Source of the DNA: Nitrospirillum amazonense
Lineage (GTDB): Bacteria > Pseudomonadota > Alphaproteobacteria > Azospirillales > Azospirillaceae
Assembly (NCBI RefSeq): GCF_007828045.1
Contig: NZ_VITN01000027.1
Location: forward strand, 1-64,000
Direction of reading: 5' to 3'
Length of the DNA: 64,000 nt
In this document: in pieces, positions 8,110 to 16,860 of the stretch
Layout: every line of letters begins with the position of its first letter
Position numbering within the stretch: position 1 is the stretch's first letter
Notes under the pieces: model-generated
What the model saw: the letters and a program-made list of their open reading frames with translations, nothing else
Told to the model about the DNA's origin: nothing
The model's database searches: none
Made by a program: the position numbers and the translations under genes

Positions 8110-9273
8110 ATGGTGCGGGGATTTCGGGCGGCGCTGGCCGCCTTCATGTTGGCTGGGCTGATGGCGATACTGTCGGCGCCGGCGGAGGCCGCCTGGTACA
8201 CCGGGCGCAACATCACCGTCGATCAGACGGCCGATGATACGGTCATCGCCTTGGGGCGCAACGTCCAGCTCAACAGCACGGTGGCCGGCAGCGCCATCCT
8301 GATCAGCTCCACCGCCACGGTCAGCGGCACGGTGGCCGACAGCCTGATCGTGATGTCGGGCAGCACCACCCTGACGGGCCAGGTGGGCGGCGATGTCGTG
8401 CTGGTGGCCGGCAACATCGACATGCAGAAGGGTTCCGTCGTGTCCGGCGACGCCACCCTGCTGGGGGGCGAGGTCACGCTGAACGGCACGGTGGCGGGCG
8501 ATGTGGCCGTCAAGGGCGGCGAGCTGACGGTGGCCGGCACCATCATGGGCGACGTCGACGCCACCTCTGGCAAGCTGATCCTGCAGCCCGGCGCCCATAT
8601 CATGGGCGACGTCACCTTCAGCGGCGGCCACGCACTGGAGCTGCCGGCCGGCGCCCATATCGAGGGTAAGGTGCAATACAAGGGCGACGGCATGGAACGC
8701 CACCGCCACCGGGACCGGGATGAAGACGCCGACACGGACGGCGGCAACGACACCCGCGGCCACCACCACAGCGGCTGGCACATTTGGATGCCCTGGTTCG
8801 GCGGCATCGGCATGATCAGCTTCGCCGTCGGCATGCTGCTGGTGGGCGCGGTGCTTTACATCCTGTTCCCCGGCGCCGTCACCAACGTGGCCGCCGGGAT
8901 CGCCGGCGATCCCGGCCCGGCGGCGGTGAAGGGCCTGGTGCTGCTGGTCGCGGTGCCGCTGTTCAGCCTGTTCTGCCTGATCACCATCATCGGCATCCCG
9001 GTGGCCCTGGTGCTGGGCTTCGCCTACGTCCTGGCGTTGATGGTGGCGATGCCTCTGGCCGGCTTCGCCCTGGCCGACATGGTGACCCAGCGCCGCGGCC
9101 CACCGGTCAGCCCGGGCGACCGCATCCGCCGCTATGCCCTGGTGGTCCTGATCCTGGCCGTGCTGCAGTTGATCCCCTTCGTGGGCGGGCTGGTGAAGGT
9201 CGGCCTGCTGATGATGGGCCTGGGCGGCTTGGTCAGCCACCTGCGCCGCCGGGGGCCGGTAGCGGCCTACTGA
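8110..9273 (+). CDS. Bactofilin-like polymer-forming membrane protein
   Basis: 387-aa exported membrane protein. A signal peptide (residues 1-27, ending APAEA) precedes about 170 residues of short Gly-rich beta repeats (DDTVIALGRNVQLNSTVAGS, SGTVADSLIVMSG, LTGQVGGDVVLVAGN) like the beta-helix of bactofilins and related polymer-forming proteins. A His/Asp-rich linker (HRHRDRDEDADTDGG) follows, then four or so hydrophobic helices to the C-terminus. Unlike true cytosolic bactofilins, the repeats should lie in the periplasm, so this is probably an envelope scaffold of unknown role. The ATG at 8110 has GGGGAT upstream; a TTG at 8089 is less likely. Confidence 0.8.
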   Translation: MVRGFRAALAAFMLAGLMAILSAPAEAAWYTGRNITVDQTADDTVIALGRNVQLNSTVAGSAILISSTATVSGTVADSLIVMSGSTTLTGQVGGDVVLVAGNIDMQKGSVVSGDATLLGGEVTLNGTVAGDVAVKGGELTVAGTIMGDVDATSGKLILQPGAHIMGDVTFSGGHALELPAGAHIEGKVQYKGDGMERHRHRDRDEDADTDGGNDTRGHHHSGWHIWMPWFGGIGMISFAVGMLLVGAVLYILFPGAVTNVAAGIAGDPGPAAVKGLVLLVAVPLFSLFCLITIIGIPVALVLGFAYVLALMVAMPLAGFALADMVTQRRGPPVSPGDRIRRYALVVLILAVLQLIPFVGGLVKVGLLMMGLGGLVSHLRRRGPVAAY

Positions 9274-9288
9274 GCCGCCGGGGGCCGC

Positions 9289-9762
9289 CTACTGGGCCGC
9301 CACCGCGTTAGGGCATTGATGGGGGCGGCCCTGGTCCATCGCCGCCCGCAGCGCCTGCCCCTCCGCCAGGATGTCGGACAGACGCACTTGGCCCAGCGCC
9401 GCCTCCAGCGCCGCGCTGGCCCGGTTCAGGGCACCGGTGATGGCCCGGTTGGCCATACGCTCCACCGCGCATGCCACATGGCCGTCGCTGGGGCCAATGG
9501 TGAAGACCGACGCCGTCTCCAGCGCCTGGTGCACATCCAGCAGGGTGAGATTTTCCAAGGGCCGCGTCAGGCGCCAGCCGCCGCGCGGCCCCTTTTCCGA
9601 GGCGACATAGCCCCGGTCGCGCAGGCCCGCCATGGTCCGGCGCACCACCACCGGGTTCGTGTTCAGCATGCGGGCGATGGTGTCCGACGTGGCCGCCCCA
9701 TCGTTGAAGGCCATGTGGACCAGGACATGCGCCATGCGCGCCAGCCGCGAATCCTTGCTCAC
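9289..9762 (-). CDS. Rrf2-family transcriptional regulator
   Basis: 157-aa winged-helix Rrf2 protein: RLARMAHVLVHMAFNDG, TSDTIARMLNTNPVVVRRTMAGLRDRGYV, and the wing KGPRGGWRL. Rrf2 members such as IscR and NsrR bind Fe-S clusters through three Cys; here the central region has only one Cys (HVACAVE) plus a terminal one (HQCPN), so cluster sensing is doubtful and a cluster-free or thiol-type sensor is more likely. The GTG start at 9762 has AGGAAAGG and CAGGG upstream. It is divergent from a flavoprotein gene with a palindrome between them, a common Rrf2 pairing. Confidence 0.88.
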   Translation of the reverse strand: MSKDSRLARMAHVLVHMAFNDGAATSDTIARMLNTNPVVVRRTMAGLRDRGYVASEKGPRGGWRLTRPLENLTLLDVHQALETASVFTIGPSDGHVACAVERMANRAITGALNRASAALEAALGQVRLSDILAEGQALRAAMDQGRPHQCPNAVAAQ

Positions 9763-9855
9763 AACCCTGACCTTTCCTGGTGACGGCCCAATCTAGCGGC
9801 TGCCACCCCTATTCGCAACGGTCACAGTGGCGTGTCTTGACGGCGCGGCCAGAAT

Positions 9856-9874
9856 CGTAATAGCCAGAGTTACG
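9856..9874. promoter_or_regulatory. Candidate Rrf2 operator
   Basis: Inverted repeat CGTAA - 9 bases - TTACG between the divergent Rrf2 gene and flavoprotein gene, 22 bases before the flavoprotein ATG and close to its ribosome site (CAGGAG). Size and position fit a dimeric repressor site; binding is inferred. Confidence 0.45.
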
Positions 9875-9896
9875 TTTCATTCCCAGGAGCCTCACC

Positions 9897-10799
9897 ATGC
9901 CCAACTCCATGATGCGATATGATGTCCTGATCATCGGCGGCAGCTACGCCGGCCTATCGGCCGCCCTGCAGCTAGGCCGTGCCCGCCGCCGTGTGCTGGT
10001 GATCGACGCCGGCCAGCGCCGCAACCGCTTTGCCCACGCCTCCCATGGCTTCCTGGGCCAGGACGGCGTGGCCCCCGGGCAGATCATCGCCACCGCCCGG
10101 GCGCAGCTGGCGCACTACACCACCGTGGAGATTCGGGAAGGGGCCGCCACCGGCGTGAAGGGTGACGAGCACGGCTTCGTGGTGGAGACCGCCGCCGATC
10201 CCGTCAGCGGCGCTCGCCTGATCCTGGCCGGCGGGGTGACCGACAGCCTGCCCGAGGTGCCGGGCCTGGCGGAGCGCTGGGGCCGCCACGTCTTCCACTG
10301 CCCCTATTGCCACGGGTATGAGCTGAACCAGGGCCCCATCGGCGTTCTGGCCACGGGACCGGTGTCCCTGCACCATGCCCAGATGCTGCCCGACTGGGGG
10401 CCCACCACCCTGTTCCTGAACGGCGCGGTCGATCCCCATGCCGCCGAGCTGGCGGATCTGGCGCGTCGCGGCGTGACGGTGGAGCGCACCCCCGTGGCCG
10501 GCTTCTTCGATGAGGGCGCCGACCTGCGCCTGGCCGATGGCCGCACCATTCCCCTGACCGGCGTCTTCACCCTGGCCCGCACCCACATCACCGGCCCCCT
10601 GGCCACCGAACTGGGCGTGGACATCGAGGAGGGGCCGCTGGGCCAATGCATCCAGGTGGACGCCATGCAGCAGACCAGCGTCGCCGGTGTGTTCGCCTGT
10701 GGCGACGTGGCGCGCCTGGCAGGTTCCGTCCCCCTGGCGGTGGCCAGCGGCGCCATGGCCGGCGTGGCCGCCCACCGCTCGCTGATCTTCACGGCATGA
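9897..10799 (+). CDS. Thioredoxin-reductase-like NAD(P)/FAD-dependent oxidoreductase
   Basis: 300-aa flavoprotein. The FAD-binding GxGxxG-type motif is YDVLIIGGSYAGLSAALQLGRA, with an acidic end of beta2 (VLVIDAG). A redox-active CPYCHGYE lies at about residue 140, the position of the thioredoxin reductase CxxC. A C-terminal FAD motif reads TSVAGVFACGDVARL. The NAD(P)H-binding GxGxxA is degenerate (GVLATGPVSLHHA), so the electron donor is uncertain. Likely function is a low-molecular-weight thiol or disulfide reductase. It is divergent from, and probably controlled by, the Rrf2 gene. Confidence 0.87.
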   Translation: MPNSMMRYDVLIIGGSYAGLSAALQLGRARRRVLVIDAGQRRNRFAHASHGFLGQDGVAPGQIIATARAQLAHYTTVEIREGAATGVKGDEHGFVVETAADPVSGARLILAGGVTDSLPEVPGLAERWGRHVFHCPYCHGYELNQGPIGVLATGPVSLHHAQMLPDWGPTTLFLNGAVDPHAAELADLARRGVTVERTPVAGFFDEGADLRLADGRTIPLTGVFTLARTHITGPLATELGVDIEEGPLGQCIQVDAMQQTSVAGVFACGDVARLAGSVPLAVASGAMAGVAAHRSLIFTA

Positions 10800-10934
10800 G
10801 GTTTGTCACGAGGCTCGGCGCACTAATGCACGTCCCCGAGCGTAGCGATTAGGCCACGACCGCGGCCGCTGGAGATTTGCGGGTAGCATAGCGGACCGCA
10901 AAACGAGGAGCGGCGGGGGGGATGCCCGCCGCAC

Positions 10935-11894
10935 TCAGTATAAAGCCCGTTTGCCGGGCGGGCGGCGCGGCAACGTTGTTTCCCGGCGCAGGGTGGCGTA
11001 GGCGGCGGCGACCCGGGCGGCCACCGCCGCGTTGTTCAGCAACAGGGCGCGGTTGGCCACCAGGCTGGCGCCTTCCGTCAATTCCTCCAGGCGGGCCAGC
11101 AGGAAAGGTGTCAGATCCTTGCCGCGCACGCCCTGCCCCTCGGCCTCTGCCACCGCCAGGCGGATGGCCTGCTCGATGGCCTCGGCATCCAGGGCCGCCT
11201 CTTCCGGGATGGGCACGGCGATGAGGACGCCGCCATTCAAGCCCAGCTGCCATTTGGCGCGCAGGATGCGGGCCACGTCGTCCGCCGAATCACAGCGGCT
11301 GTCGACCGGCAGGTTGCATTGGGCGGTGTAAAAGGCGGGGAAGTTGTCCGTGCCATAGCCGACCACGGGCACGCCCCGCGTCTCCAGGTACTCCAGCGTC
11401 TTGGGCAGGTCCAGGATGGCTTTGGCGCCGGCGCAGACCACGGCCACGTCGGTGCGGGCCAGTTCCTCCAGGTCGGCGGAGATGTCCAGCGTCGTCTCCG
11501 CCCCCCGGTGCACGCCGCCGATGCCCCCGGTGGCGAAGACGGAGATGCCGGCCAGGCGGGCGGCGATCATGGTGGCGGCCACGGTGGTGGCGCCGTCACC
11601 GCCGGCCGCCAGCACCAGGGGCAGGTCACGCCGGCTCACCTTGCGGATGCCGCCGGCGGCCAGGCGCTCGAAATCCTCCGCCTCCAGGCCGATGCGGATG
11701 CGGCCGTCCAGGATGGCGATGGTGGCGGGTACGGCGCCGTTGGCCCGTACCGTCGCCTCCATGGCCTTGGCGGCCTCGATATTGGCGGGATAGGGCAGCC
11801 CGTGGCTGATCACCGTGGATTCCAGGGCCACGACGGCGCGCCCGGCCTTGATGGCCGCCGCGATCTCCCCCTTGATCACGCAATAGTCCAGCAT
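10935..11894 (-). CDS. psuG: Pseudouridine-5'-phosphate glycosidase
   Basis: 319-aa PsuG, which reversibly cleaves pseudouridine 5'-phosphate to uracil and ribose 5-phosphate. Recognisable blocks are VVALESTVISHGLPYP, GVHRGAETTLDISADLEELAR, VCAGAKAILDLPKTLEYLET, GVPVVGYGTDNFPAFY, and the C-terminal QGVRGKDLTPFLLARLEELT(E). The ATG at 11894 follows AGGGGGCGGG; an upstream in-frame ATG at 11921 is less well placed. No pseudouridine kinase gene (psuK) is adjacent, although the two are usually paired. Confidence 0.93.
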   Translation of the reverse strand: MLDYCVIKGEIAAAIKAGRAVVALESTVISHGLPYPANIEAAKAMEATVRANGAVPATIAILDGRIRIGLEAEDFERLAAGGIRKVSRRDLPLVLAAGGDGATTVAATMIAARLAGISVFATGGIGGVHRGAETTLDISADLEELARTDVAVVCAGAKAILDLPKTLEYLETRGVPVVGYGTDNFPAFYTAQCNLPVDSRCDSADDVARILRAKWQLGLNGGVLIAVPIPEEAALDAEAIEQAIRLAVAEAEGQGVRGKDLTPFLLARLEELTEGASLVANRALLLNNAAVAARVAAAYATLRRETTLPRRPPGKRALY

Positions 11895-11972
11895 GCCCGC
11901 CCCCTTTGTCGATGCCCTCAAGCGCCGGGCGCGGCCATCTGGCCGCTTGGCTTGCTCGGTAGCATGAGCGCG

Positions 11973-12758
11973 TTACAGCACCGCCGCCAGCCGCCGGATC
12001 AATTCGGCGGCACCGGCCGCCGCCGCCCGGCAGAAGGCGGGAAAGTCCATATGGCTGTCGGCCCCGGCCAGGTCGCTGAGACTGCGCACCACCAGGTAGG
12101 GCACGCCCCAGCGCGTCGCCACCTGGGCCACGGACGCGCCCTCCATCTCCACCGCCTGCGCCGCGAAGGTGCGGAACAGCCGGTCGCGCGAGGTTTCGCA
12201 GTTCAGGAACTGGTCGCCCGTCAGCACGGTTCCGAAATGAATGCCGGGCACCCGCGCTTCCCCGCCCGTGGCCTCCGCCGACAGGGCCGGCAGCACCAGG
12301 CCGTCCAGGGCCGCGCGGGCCTTGGCCTCAAGTCCCTGATCCAGGTCATAACCGTGGGCCTCGTCGAAGCCCGGCAGGGGCGGCACCCCCGGCTGGTAAA
12401 CCTTCAGCTCACCCTTCGCCAGGGCGCCGTAGTCATGCTGCACCAGGCGGGTCGCCACCACCACGTCGCCGATGGCCAGGGCCGGGTCCACGCCGCCGGC
12501 CACGCCGGAAAACAGCAGGGCACGGCAACCGAACACCTGCAACAGCAGGGTGGAGACGACCGCGGCGTTGACCTTGCCGATGCCGGCCTCCACCAGCACC
12601 ACCTGGCGGCCGTCCATGCTGCCCTGCTGGAAGGTGAAGCCCGCGATGTCGCGTGTGCTCTCCGCCCGGAAATGCGCGCCGAAATGGGCGATTTCCTCGG
12701 GGATGGCGCAAATCAGCCCCAGCGGGCCGCCCTTCTGCTCGATCATGTCGGACTTCAT
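11973..12758 (-). CDS. mtnN: 5'-methylthioadenosine/S-adenosylhomocysteine nucleosidase
   Basis: About 261 aa, nucleoside phosphorylase fold. Family features are GLICAIPEEIAHFG at the N-terminus, VLVEAGIGKVNAAV, SGVAGGVDPALAIGDVVVA, QAVEMEGASVAQVA (catalytic Glu region) and RSLSDLAG (catalytic Asp). It hydrolyses the adenine-ribose bond of MTA and SAH in methionine salvage and SAM recycling. Starts at 12788, 12758 and 12746 are all possible; homology suggests a start only a few residues before GLICAIPEE. It is divergent from the helicase gene, with 71 bp between starts. Confidence 0.88.
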   Translation of the reverse strand: MKSDMIEQKGGPLGLICAIPEEIAHFGAHFRAESTRDIAGFTFQQGSMDGRQVVLVEAGIGKVNAAVVSTLLLQVFGCRALLFSGVAGGVDPALAIGDVVVATRLVQHDYGALAKGELKVYQPGVPPLPGFDEAHGYDLDQGLEAKARAALDGLVLPALSAEATGGEARVPGIHFGTVLTGDQFLNCETSRDRLFRTFAAQAVEMEGASVAQVATRWGVPYLVVRSLSDLAGADSHMDFPAFCRAAAAGAAELIRRLAAVL

Positions 12759-12829
12759 CCCATTATTCGCACTGGAGCCTAGCAGCATCCTATTGGGCGC
12801 CGGGCCTGAACCTCATATATCCTGAGGGC

Positions 12830-15319
12830 ATGCCGCCTGTCGCGCCAATCTCTGTTCCAGGGCCAGATCCAGAGCTGTTGCCCGCCAACATCGCGGGGTG
12901 GTTCGCCCATCGCGGCTGGACACCGCACGCCCATCAGCTGGAGATGTTGCGCGCCGCCCAGCGGGGGGACCATACCCTGCTGATCGCCCCCACCGGCGGC
13001 GGCAAGACGCTGGCGGGATTCCTGCCCAGCCTGATCGAGCTGTCGGAACGCCCGCGCGAGGGGCTGCACACCCTCTACATCTCCCCCCTCAAGGCGCTGG
13101 CGGTGGACATCGCCCGCAACCTGGAACAGCCGGTGGCGGAGCTGCGCCTGCCCATCCGGGTGGAGACGCGCACCGGCGACACGCCGGAGGCCAAGCGCCG
13201 CCGCCAGCGCGCCCACCCGCCGCAGATCCTGATGACCACGGTGGAAAGCCTGGCGCTGCTGCTGTCGTATCCCGAGGCGGCAACGCTGTTCGGCACCCTG
13301 CGCACCGTCATCGTGGATGAGCTGCACGCCCTGGCCGGCAGCAAGCGCGGCGACCTGCTGGCCCTGCACCTGGCGCGGCTGGGCAGCCTGGCGCCCAGCG
13401 CCCGCCGGGTGGGCCTGTCCGCCACGGTGGCCCATCCCCAAGCGCTGGCCGACTATCTGGCCCTGCCCCACCATCCGGTCGCCCCCGCGACCCCGGTCAA
13501 CATCGTGCGCGGCGCCCCCGGCGCGCCGGCGGAGGTGGGCATCCTGCTGACCATGGAGATCCCCTGGGGCGGGCACATGGCGCTGCAGACCATGCCGGAC
13601 GTCTATGAGCAGGTGAAGGCCTGCGGCACCACCCTGATCTTCGTGAACACCCGCGCCCAGGCCGAACTGGTGTTCCAGGAGCTGTGGCGGGTGAATGCCG
13701 ACGCCCTGCCCATCGCCCTGCACCACGGCAGCCTATCGACCGAGCAGCGCCGCAAGGTCGAGGCGGCCATGGCGCGGGGCGCCCTGCGCGCCGTGGTCGC
13801 CACCAGCTCCCTGGACCTGGGCATCGACTGGGCCGCCGTGGACCTGGTGGTGCAGATCGGCGCACCCAAGGGCGTCAGCCGCCTGCTGCAGCGCATCGGC
13901 CGCGCCAACCACCGCATCGACCTGACCTCCCGCGCCCTGCTCGTTCCCGCCAACCGGTTCGAGGTGCTGGAGTGCAAGGCCGCCATCGACGCCGTCCACG
14001 CCGGCACCCTGGACGGCGACCCGCCGCGCCCCGGCGGGCTGGAGGTGCTGGCCCAGCACGTTGTGGGCACCGCCTGCGCCGGGCCCTTCGACGCGGAGCA
14101 CCTGTTCACCGAGGTCACCAGCTGCGCGCCTTACGCCCATCTCACCCGGGAGCGGTTCGAGCAGATCATGGATTTCGTCGCCACCGGCGGCTACGCCCTT
14201 CGGGCCTATGAACGCTTCCAGCGCCTGCGCCGGCGGGAGGATGGGCTGTGGCAGCTGGCCAACTACCAGGTGGCGCGGCAGTACCGCCTGAACGTCGGCA
14301 CCATCGTGGAAGAACCGACGGTCAAGGTCCGTATGTCCAATGGCGGGTCCATCGGCGATGTGGAGGAATATTTCATCCAGGGCCTGGTGCCGGGCGACAC
14401 CTTCATCTTCGGCGGCCAGCTGCTGCGCTTCGTCGGCATGCGCGACAACGCCGCCATCGTGGTCAAGGGCGGCCAGGGCCAGCCCAAGGTGCCGGTCTAT
14501 GCCGGCGGCCGCCTGCCCCTGACCACCCACCTGGCCGACCGGGTGCGCGCCATGCTGGCCGACCCCGGCCAATGGCGCGACTTGCCGGCGGAGGTGGCGG
14601 AATGGCTGCGCATCCAGCGTTATGTCTCGGCGCTGCCCGACCGCACCGGCCTGCTGGTGGAAACCTTCCCGCGCGGCGGCAAGGAGTTCCTGGTGGCCTA
14701 TACCTTCGAGGGCCGCAACGCCCACCAGACCCTGGGCATGCTGCTGACCCGCCGCATGGAGCGGCTGGGCCTGCACCCGCTGGGGTTTGTCGCCACCGAT
14801 TATGTCCTGGCCATCTGGTCGCTGAGCACCGCCACCGACATGGACGCCCTGTTCGCGGAGGACATGCTGGGCGACGACCTGGAGGAATGGATGGACGAGT
14901 CCAGCATGCTGCGCCGGACCTTCCAAACCGTGGCCACCATCGCCGGCACGCTGGAGCGCCGCCACCCGGGCGAGGAGAAGACCAAGCGCCAGATGACCGT
15001 CAGCGCCGACCTGATCTACGACGTGCTGCGCCGCCACGACCCCGGCCACCTGCTGCTGCAGGCCACCCGCGCCGAGGCCGCCGCCGGCCTGACTGACGTG
15101 CGCCGCCTGGCCGACATGCTGGCCCGCGTGAAGGGGCACATCCGCCACATGGCGCTGGACCGCATCTCCCCCCTGGCCGTGCCCGTGCTGCTGGAGATCG
15201 GCCGCGTCATGGTGGGCGGCCGGGCGGACGAGGTGCTGTTGCAGGAAGCGGCCGAGGAACTGGCGGCCGAAGCCCTGCCCAAGACCATGCGCCAAGGCCA
15301 GGGGCTGTTGCCGTTCTGA
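12830..15319 (+). CDS. Ligase-associated DNA-repair DExH helicase (Lhr family)
   Basis: 829-aa SF2 helicase of the Lhr type that accompanies ATP-dependent DNA ligases. Walker A is LLIAPTGGGKT (~52-60), the DExH motif is VIVDELHALAG, and motif III follows as VGLSATVAHP. Later motifs are LIFVNTRAQAELVF, VVATSSLDLGIDW (IV/V) and QRIGRANHR (VI). The C-terminal ~400 residues match the winged-helix and Lhr-specific domains. Its usual partners are a phosphoesterase (pdeM, present at 16861), a ligase and an exonuclease (both absent here). The ATG at 12830 follows TGAGGG. Confidence 0.92.
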   Translation: MPPVAPISVPGPDPELLPANIAGWFAHRGWTPHAHQLEMLRAAQRGDHTLLIAPTGGGKTLAGFLPSLIELSERPREGLHTLYISPLKALAVDIARNLEQPVAELRLPIRVETRTGDTPEAKRRRQRAHPPQILMTTVESLALLLSYPEAATLFGTLRTVIVDELHALAGSKRGDLLALHLARLGSLAPSARRVGLSATVAHPQALADYLALPHHPVAPATPVNIVRGAPGAPAEVGILLTMEIPWGGHMALQTMPDVYEQVKACGTTLIFVNTRAQAELVFQELWRVNADALPIALHHGSLSTEQRRKVEAAMARGALRAVVATSSLDLGIDWAAVDLVVQIGAPKGVSRLLQRIGRANHRIDLTSRALLVPANRFEVLECKAAIDAVHAGTLDGDPPRPGGLEVLAQHVVGTACAGPFDAEHLFTEVTSCAPYAHLTRERFEQIMDFVATGGYALRAYERFQRLRRREDGLWQLANYQVARQYRLNVGTIVEEPTVKVRMSNGGSIGDVEEYFIQGLVPGDTFIFGGQLLRFVGMRDNAAIVVKGGQGQPKVPVYAGGRLPLTTHLADRVRAMLADPGQWRDLPAEVAEWLRIQRYVSALPDRTGLLVETFPRGGKEFLVAYTFEGRNAHQTLGMLLTRRMERLGLHPLGFVATDYVLAIWSLSTATDMDALFAEDMLGDDLEEWMDESSMLRRTFQTVATIAGTLERRHPGEEKTKRQMTVSADLIYDVLRRHDPGHLLLQATRAEAAAGLTDVRRLADMLARVKGHIRHMALDRISPLAVPVLLEIGRVMVGGRADEVLLQEAAEELAAEALPKTMRQGQGLLPF

Positions 15320-15333
15320 GGCGGTAGACGCCA

Positions 15334-15363
15334 AAACGGCGCGGGATCGCTCCCGCGCCGTTT
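15334..15363. terminator. Bidirectional intrinsic terminator
   Basis: Perfect 13-bp stem AAACGGCGCGGGA / TCCCGCGCCGTTT with loop TCGC, between the convergent helicase and AhpD-like genes. A-rich and T-rich stem ends suit termination in both directions. Confidence 0.8.
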
Positions 15364-15385
15364 GGAACCATAGTTGCCGCCCGCG

Positions 15386-15736
15386 TCAGCCGACGTTGGA
15401 CGGATGGCTGTCGTAGGCGTCTATGACGCGGGTGGTGTAGACCAGCGCGGCGCCGGCGCCGATGGCCACGGCCACACCCAGGGCCTCGGCGATTTCCTCC
15501 TTGGTCGCGCCATTCTTGATGGCGGCGTCGGTGTGGACGGTGATACAGCCGTCGCACTTCACGCTCACGGCCACCGCCAGGGCGATCAGCTCGCGGGTCT
15601 TGGCGTCCAGGTGGTTGGTGTGCTGGCCGGCGCCGCTGATGGTGACGTAGCCCTTCACCGTGTCGGGGCTGAGTTTGGCATAGGCACCGACGCCGGCGCC
15701 AATCTGCTGACGATACTGGTTCCAATCGAGCATCAT
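15386..15736 (-). CDS. Carboxymuconolactone decarboxylase/AhpD-family protein
   Basis: 116-aa all-helical protein with the AhpD motif: a Glu (ELIALAVAV region), then CDGCITVHTDAA, giving CxxC with His three residues on. Family members are alkylhydroperoxidases or thiol-dependent reductases. The start at 15736 (ATGATG) follows AGGAAGCAGATC. It is divergent from the AraC regulator at 15896, which probably controls it. Confidence 0.9.
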   Translation of the reverse strand: MMLDWNQYRQQIGAGVGAYAKLSPDTVKGYVTISGAGQHTNHLDAKTRELIALAVAVSVKCDGCITVHTDAAIKNGATKEEIAEALGVAVAIGAGAALVYTTRVIDAYDSHPSNVG

Positions 15737-15895
15737 GATCTGCTTCCTTTCATCCGCGGGGCGCTATCGGGTGAAGCGCCGTCCGGTGTGCGTTTCGATG
15801 AGGGAAAGGTAGCGCCGGCCCGCCCGCCGCTGAATGCCCGGGCGGATCGAGGTCGTGACCGGCAGGATCAACGTTGGCTGGATGAAGCAAAGTCG

Positions 15896-16840
15896 ATGGA
15901 CGACGATCGCAACGATGTGCTGAGCGCGCTGGCCCCCCTGATCCAGGTGCGCCCGCAGGTGGAGCAGCGCTGCCTGTTCGGGCCCGGCTGGTCGGCCCCG
16001 CACGGGCGGGAACCCCTCGGTCTGGCGCCCTTCCACATCGTGGCGGCGGGCAAGGCCCAGGTGCTGCTGCCCGACCTGGACCGGACGCTGGACCTGAGCG
16101 GCGGCGATGTCCTGTTGTTGCCCCATGGCGCGCGGCACACGGTGCGTACCGCCGGCGCCCCGGCCGACGCCACAACAAGACTGGAGCGTCACGACAACGG
16201 CGTGGTGGAGGTGCGGCGGACCAGCGACCTGTCCGGCGGCGCCTCTCCCGCCCCGGCCCTGGACCTGATCTGCGGGCGATTCGCCTTTGAGCGCGTGGCC
16301 GACAACCCGCTCCTGGCCCTGTTGCCGGAAGCAGTGCACCTGCGCGGCGGCGGGCGGCACCTGGCCCGCTTGGTGGAAACCATCCGTGATGAGGTGGCCG
16401 CCCCCCGCCCCGGCGCCCGCGCCATCGCCACCGATCTGGCCCGCGCCCTGTTCACCATGATCCTGCGCGGACACCTGGAGGATCACGGCGAGGGCACGGA
16501 GGTGGCGGGACTGCTGGCCCGCCCGGCGACCGCCCGGGTGGTGGCGGCCCTGGTGGGCGACCCCGCCCGGCCCTGGAGCCTGGACGAACTGGCGGACCAG
16601 GCCCATCTATCCCGCGCCAGCCTGGTGCGCGCCTTCCGCGCCGCCGGTGCCCCCGCCCCGCTGACCTTCCTGGCCCAGGTACGCATGACGCTGGCCGTGC
16701 GCCACCTGGTGGCCGAGGGTCTGTCGCTGGCGGAAACGGCGGCCCGCGTGGGCTATGAATCGGAAAGCGCGTTCAGCCGCGCCTTCAAACGCCATTACAA
16801 TGCCGCCCCCGGGGATTACCGGGACGCGGCGCGCGCCTGA
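15896..16840 (+). CDS. AraC-family transcriptional regulator with cupin_6 sensor
   Basis: 314-aa regulator. The N-terminal ~170 residues form a cupin-type sensor (FGPGWSAPHGREPLGLAPFH, GGDVLLLPHGARHTV). The C-terminal ~100 residues hold two HTH motifs: WSLDELADQAHLSRASLVRAF and LAETAARVGYESESAFSRAF, followed by the AraC signature end KRHYNAAPGDYRDA. This subgroup commonly sits beside short oxidoreductase or AhpD-like genes, which fits the divergent neighbour. The ATG at 15896 is chosen for domain position; its ribosome site (GGATGAAG) is weak. Confidence 0.88.
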   Translation: MDDDRNDVLSALAPLIQVRPQVEQRCLFGPGWSAPHGREPLGLAPFHIVAAGKAQVLLPDLDRTLDLSGGDVLLLPHGARHTVRTAGAPADATTRLERHDNGVVEVRRTSDLSGGASPAPALDLICGRFAFERVADNPLLALLPEAVHLRGGGRHLARLVETIRDEVAAPRPGARAIATDLARALFTMILRGHLEDHGEGTEVAGLLARPATARVVAALVGDPARPWSLDELADQAHLSRASLVRAFRAAGAPAPLTFLAQVRMTLAVRHLVAEGLSLAETAARVGYESESAFSRAFKRHYNAAPGDYRDAARA

Positions 16841-16860
16841 CTGAAGGGGATCTTTTTCGC

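Noticed and set aside
6784-9240. Very long minus-strand open frame opposite the M14-like and bactofilin-like genes
   Set aside because: It is His/Gln/Gly-rich, has no domain, and covers two well-supported genes; such frames are a by-product of high GC at third positions.
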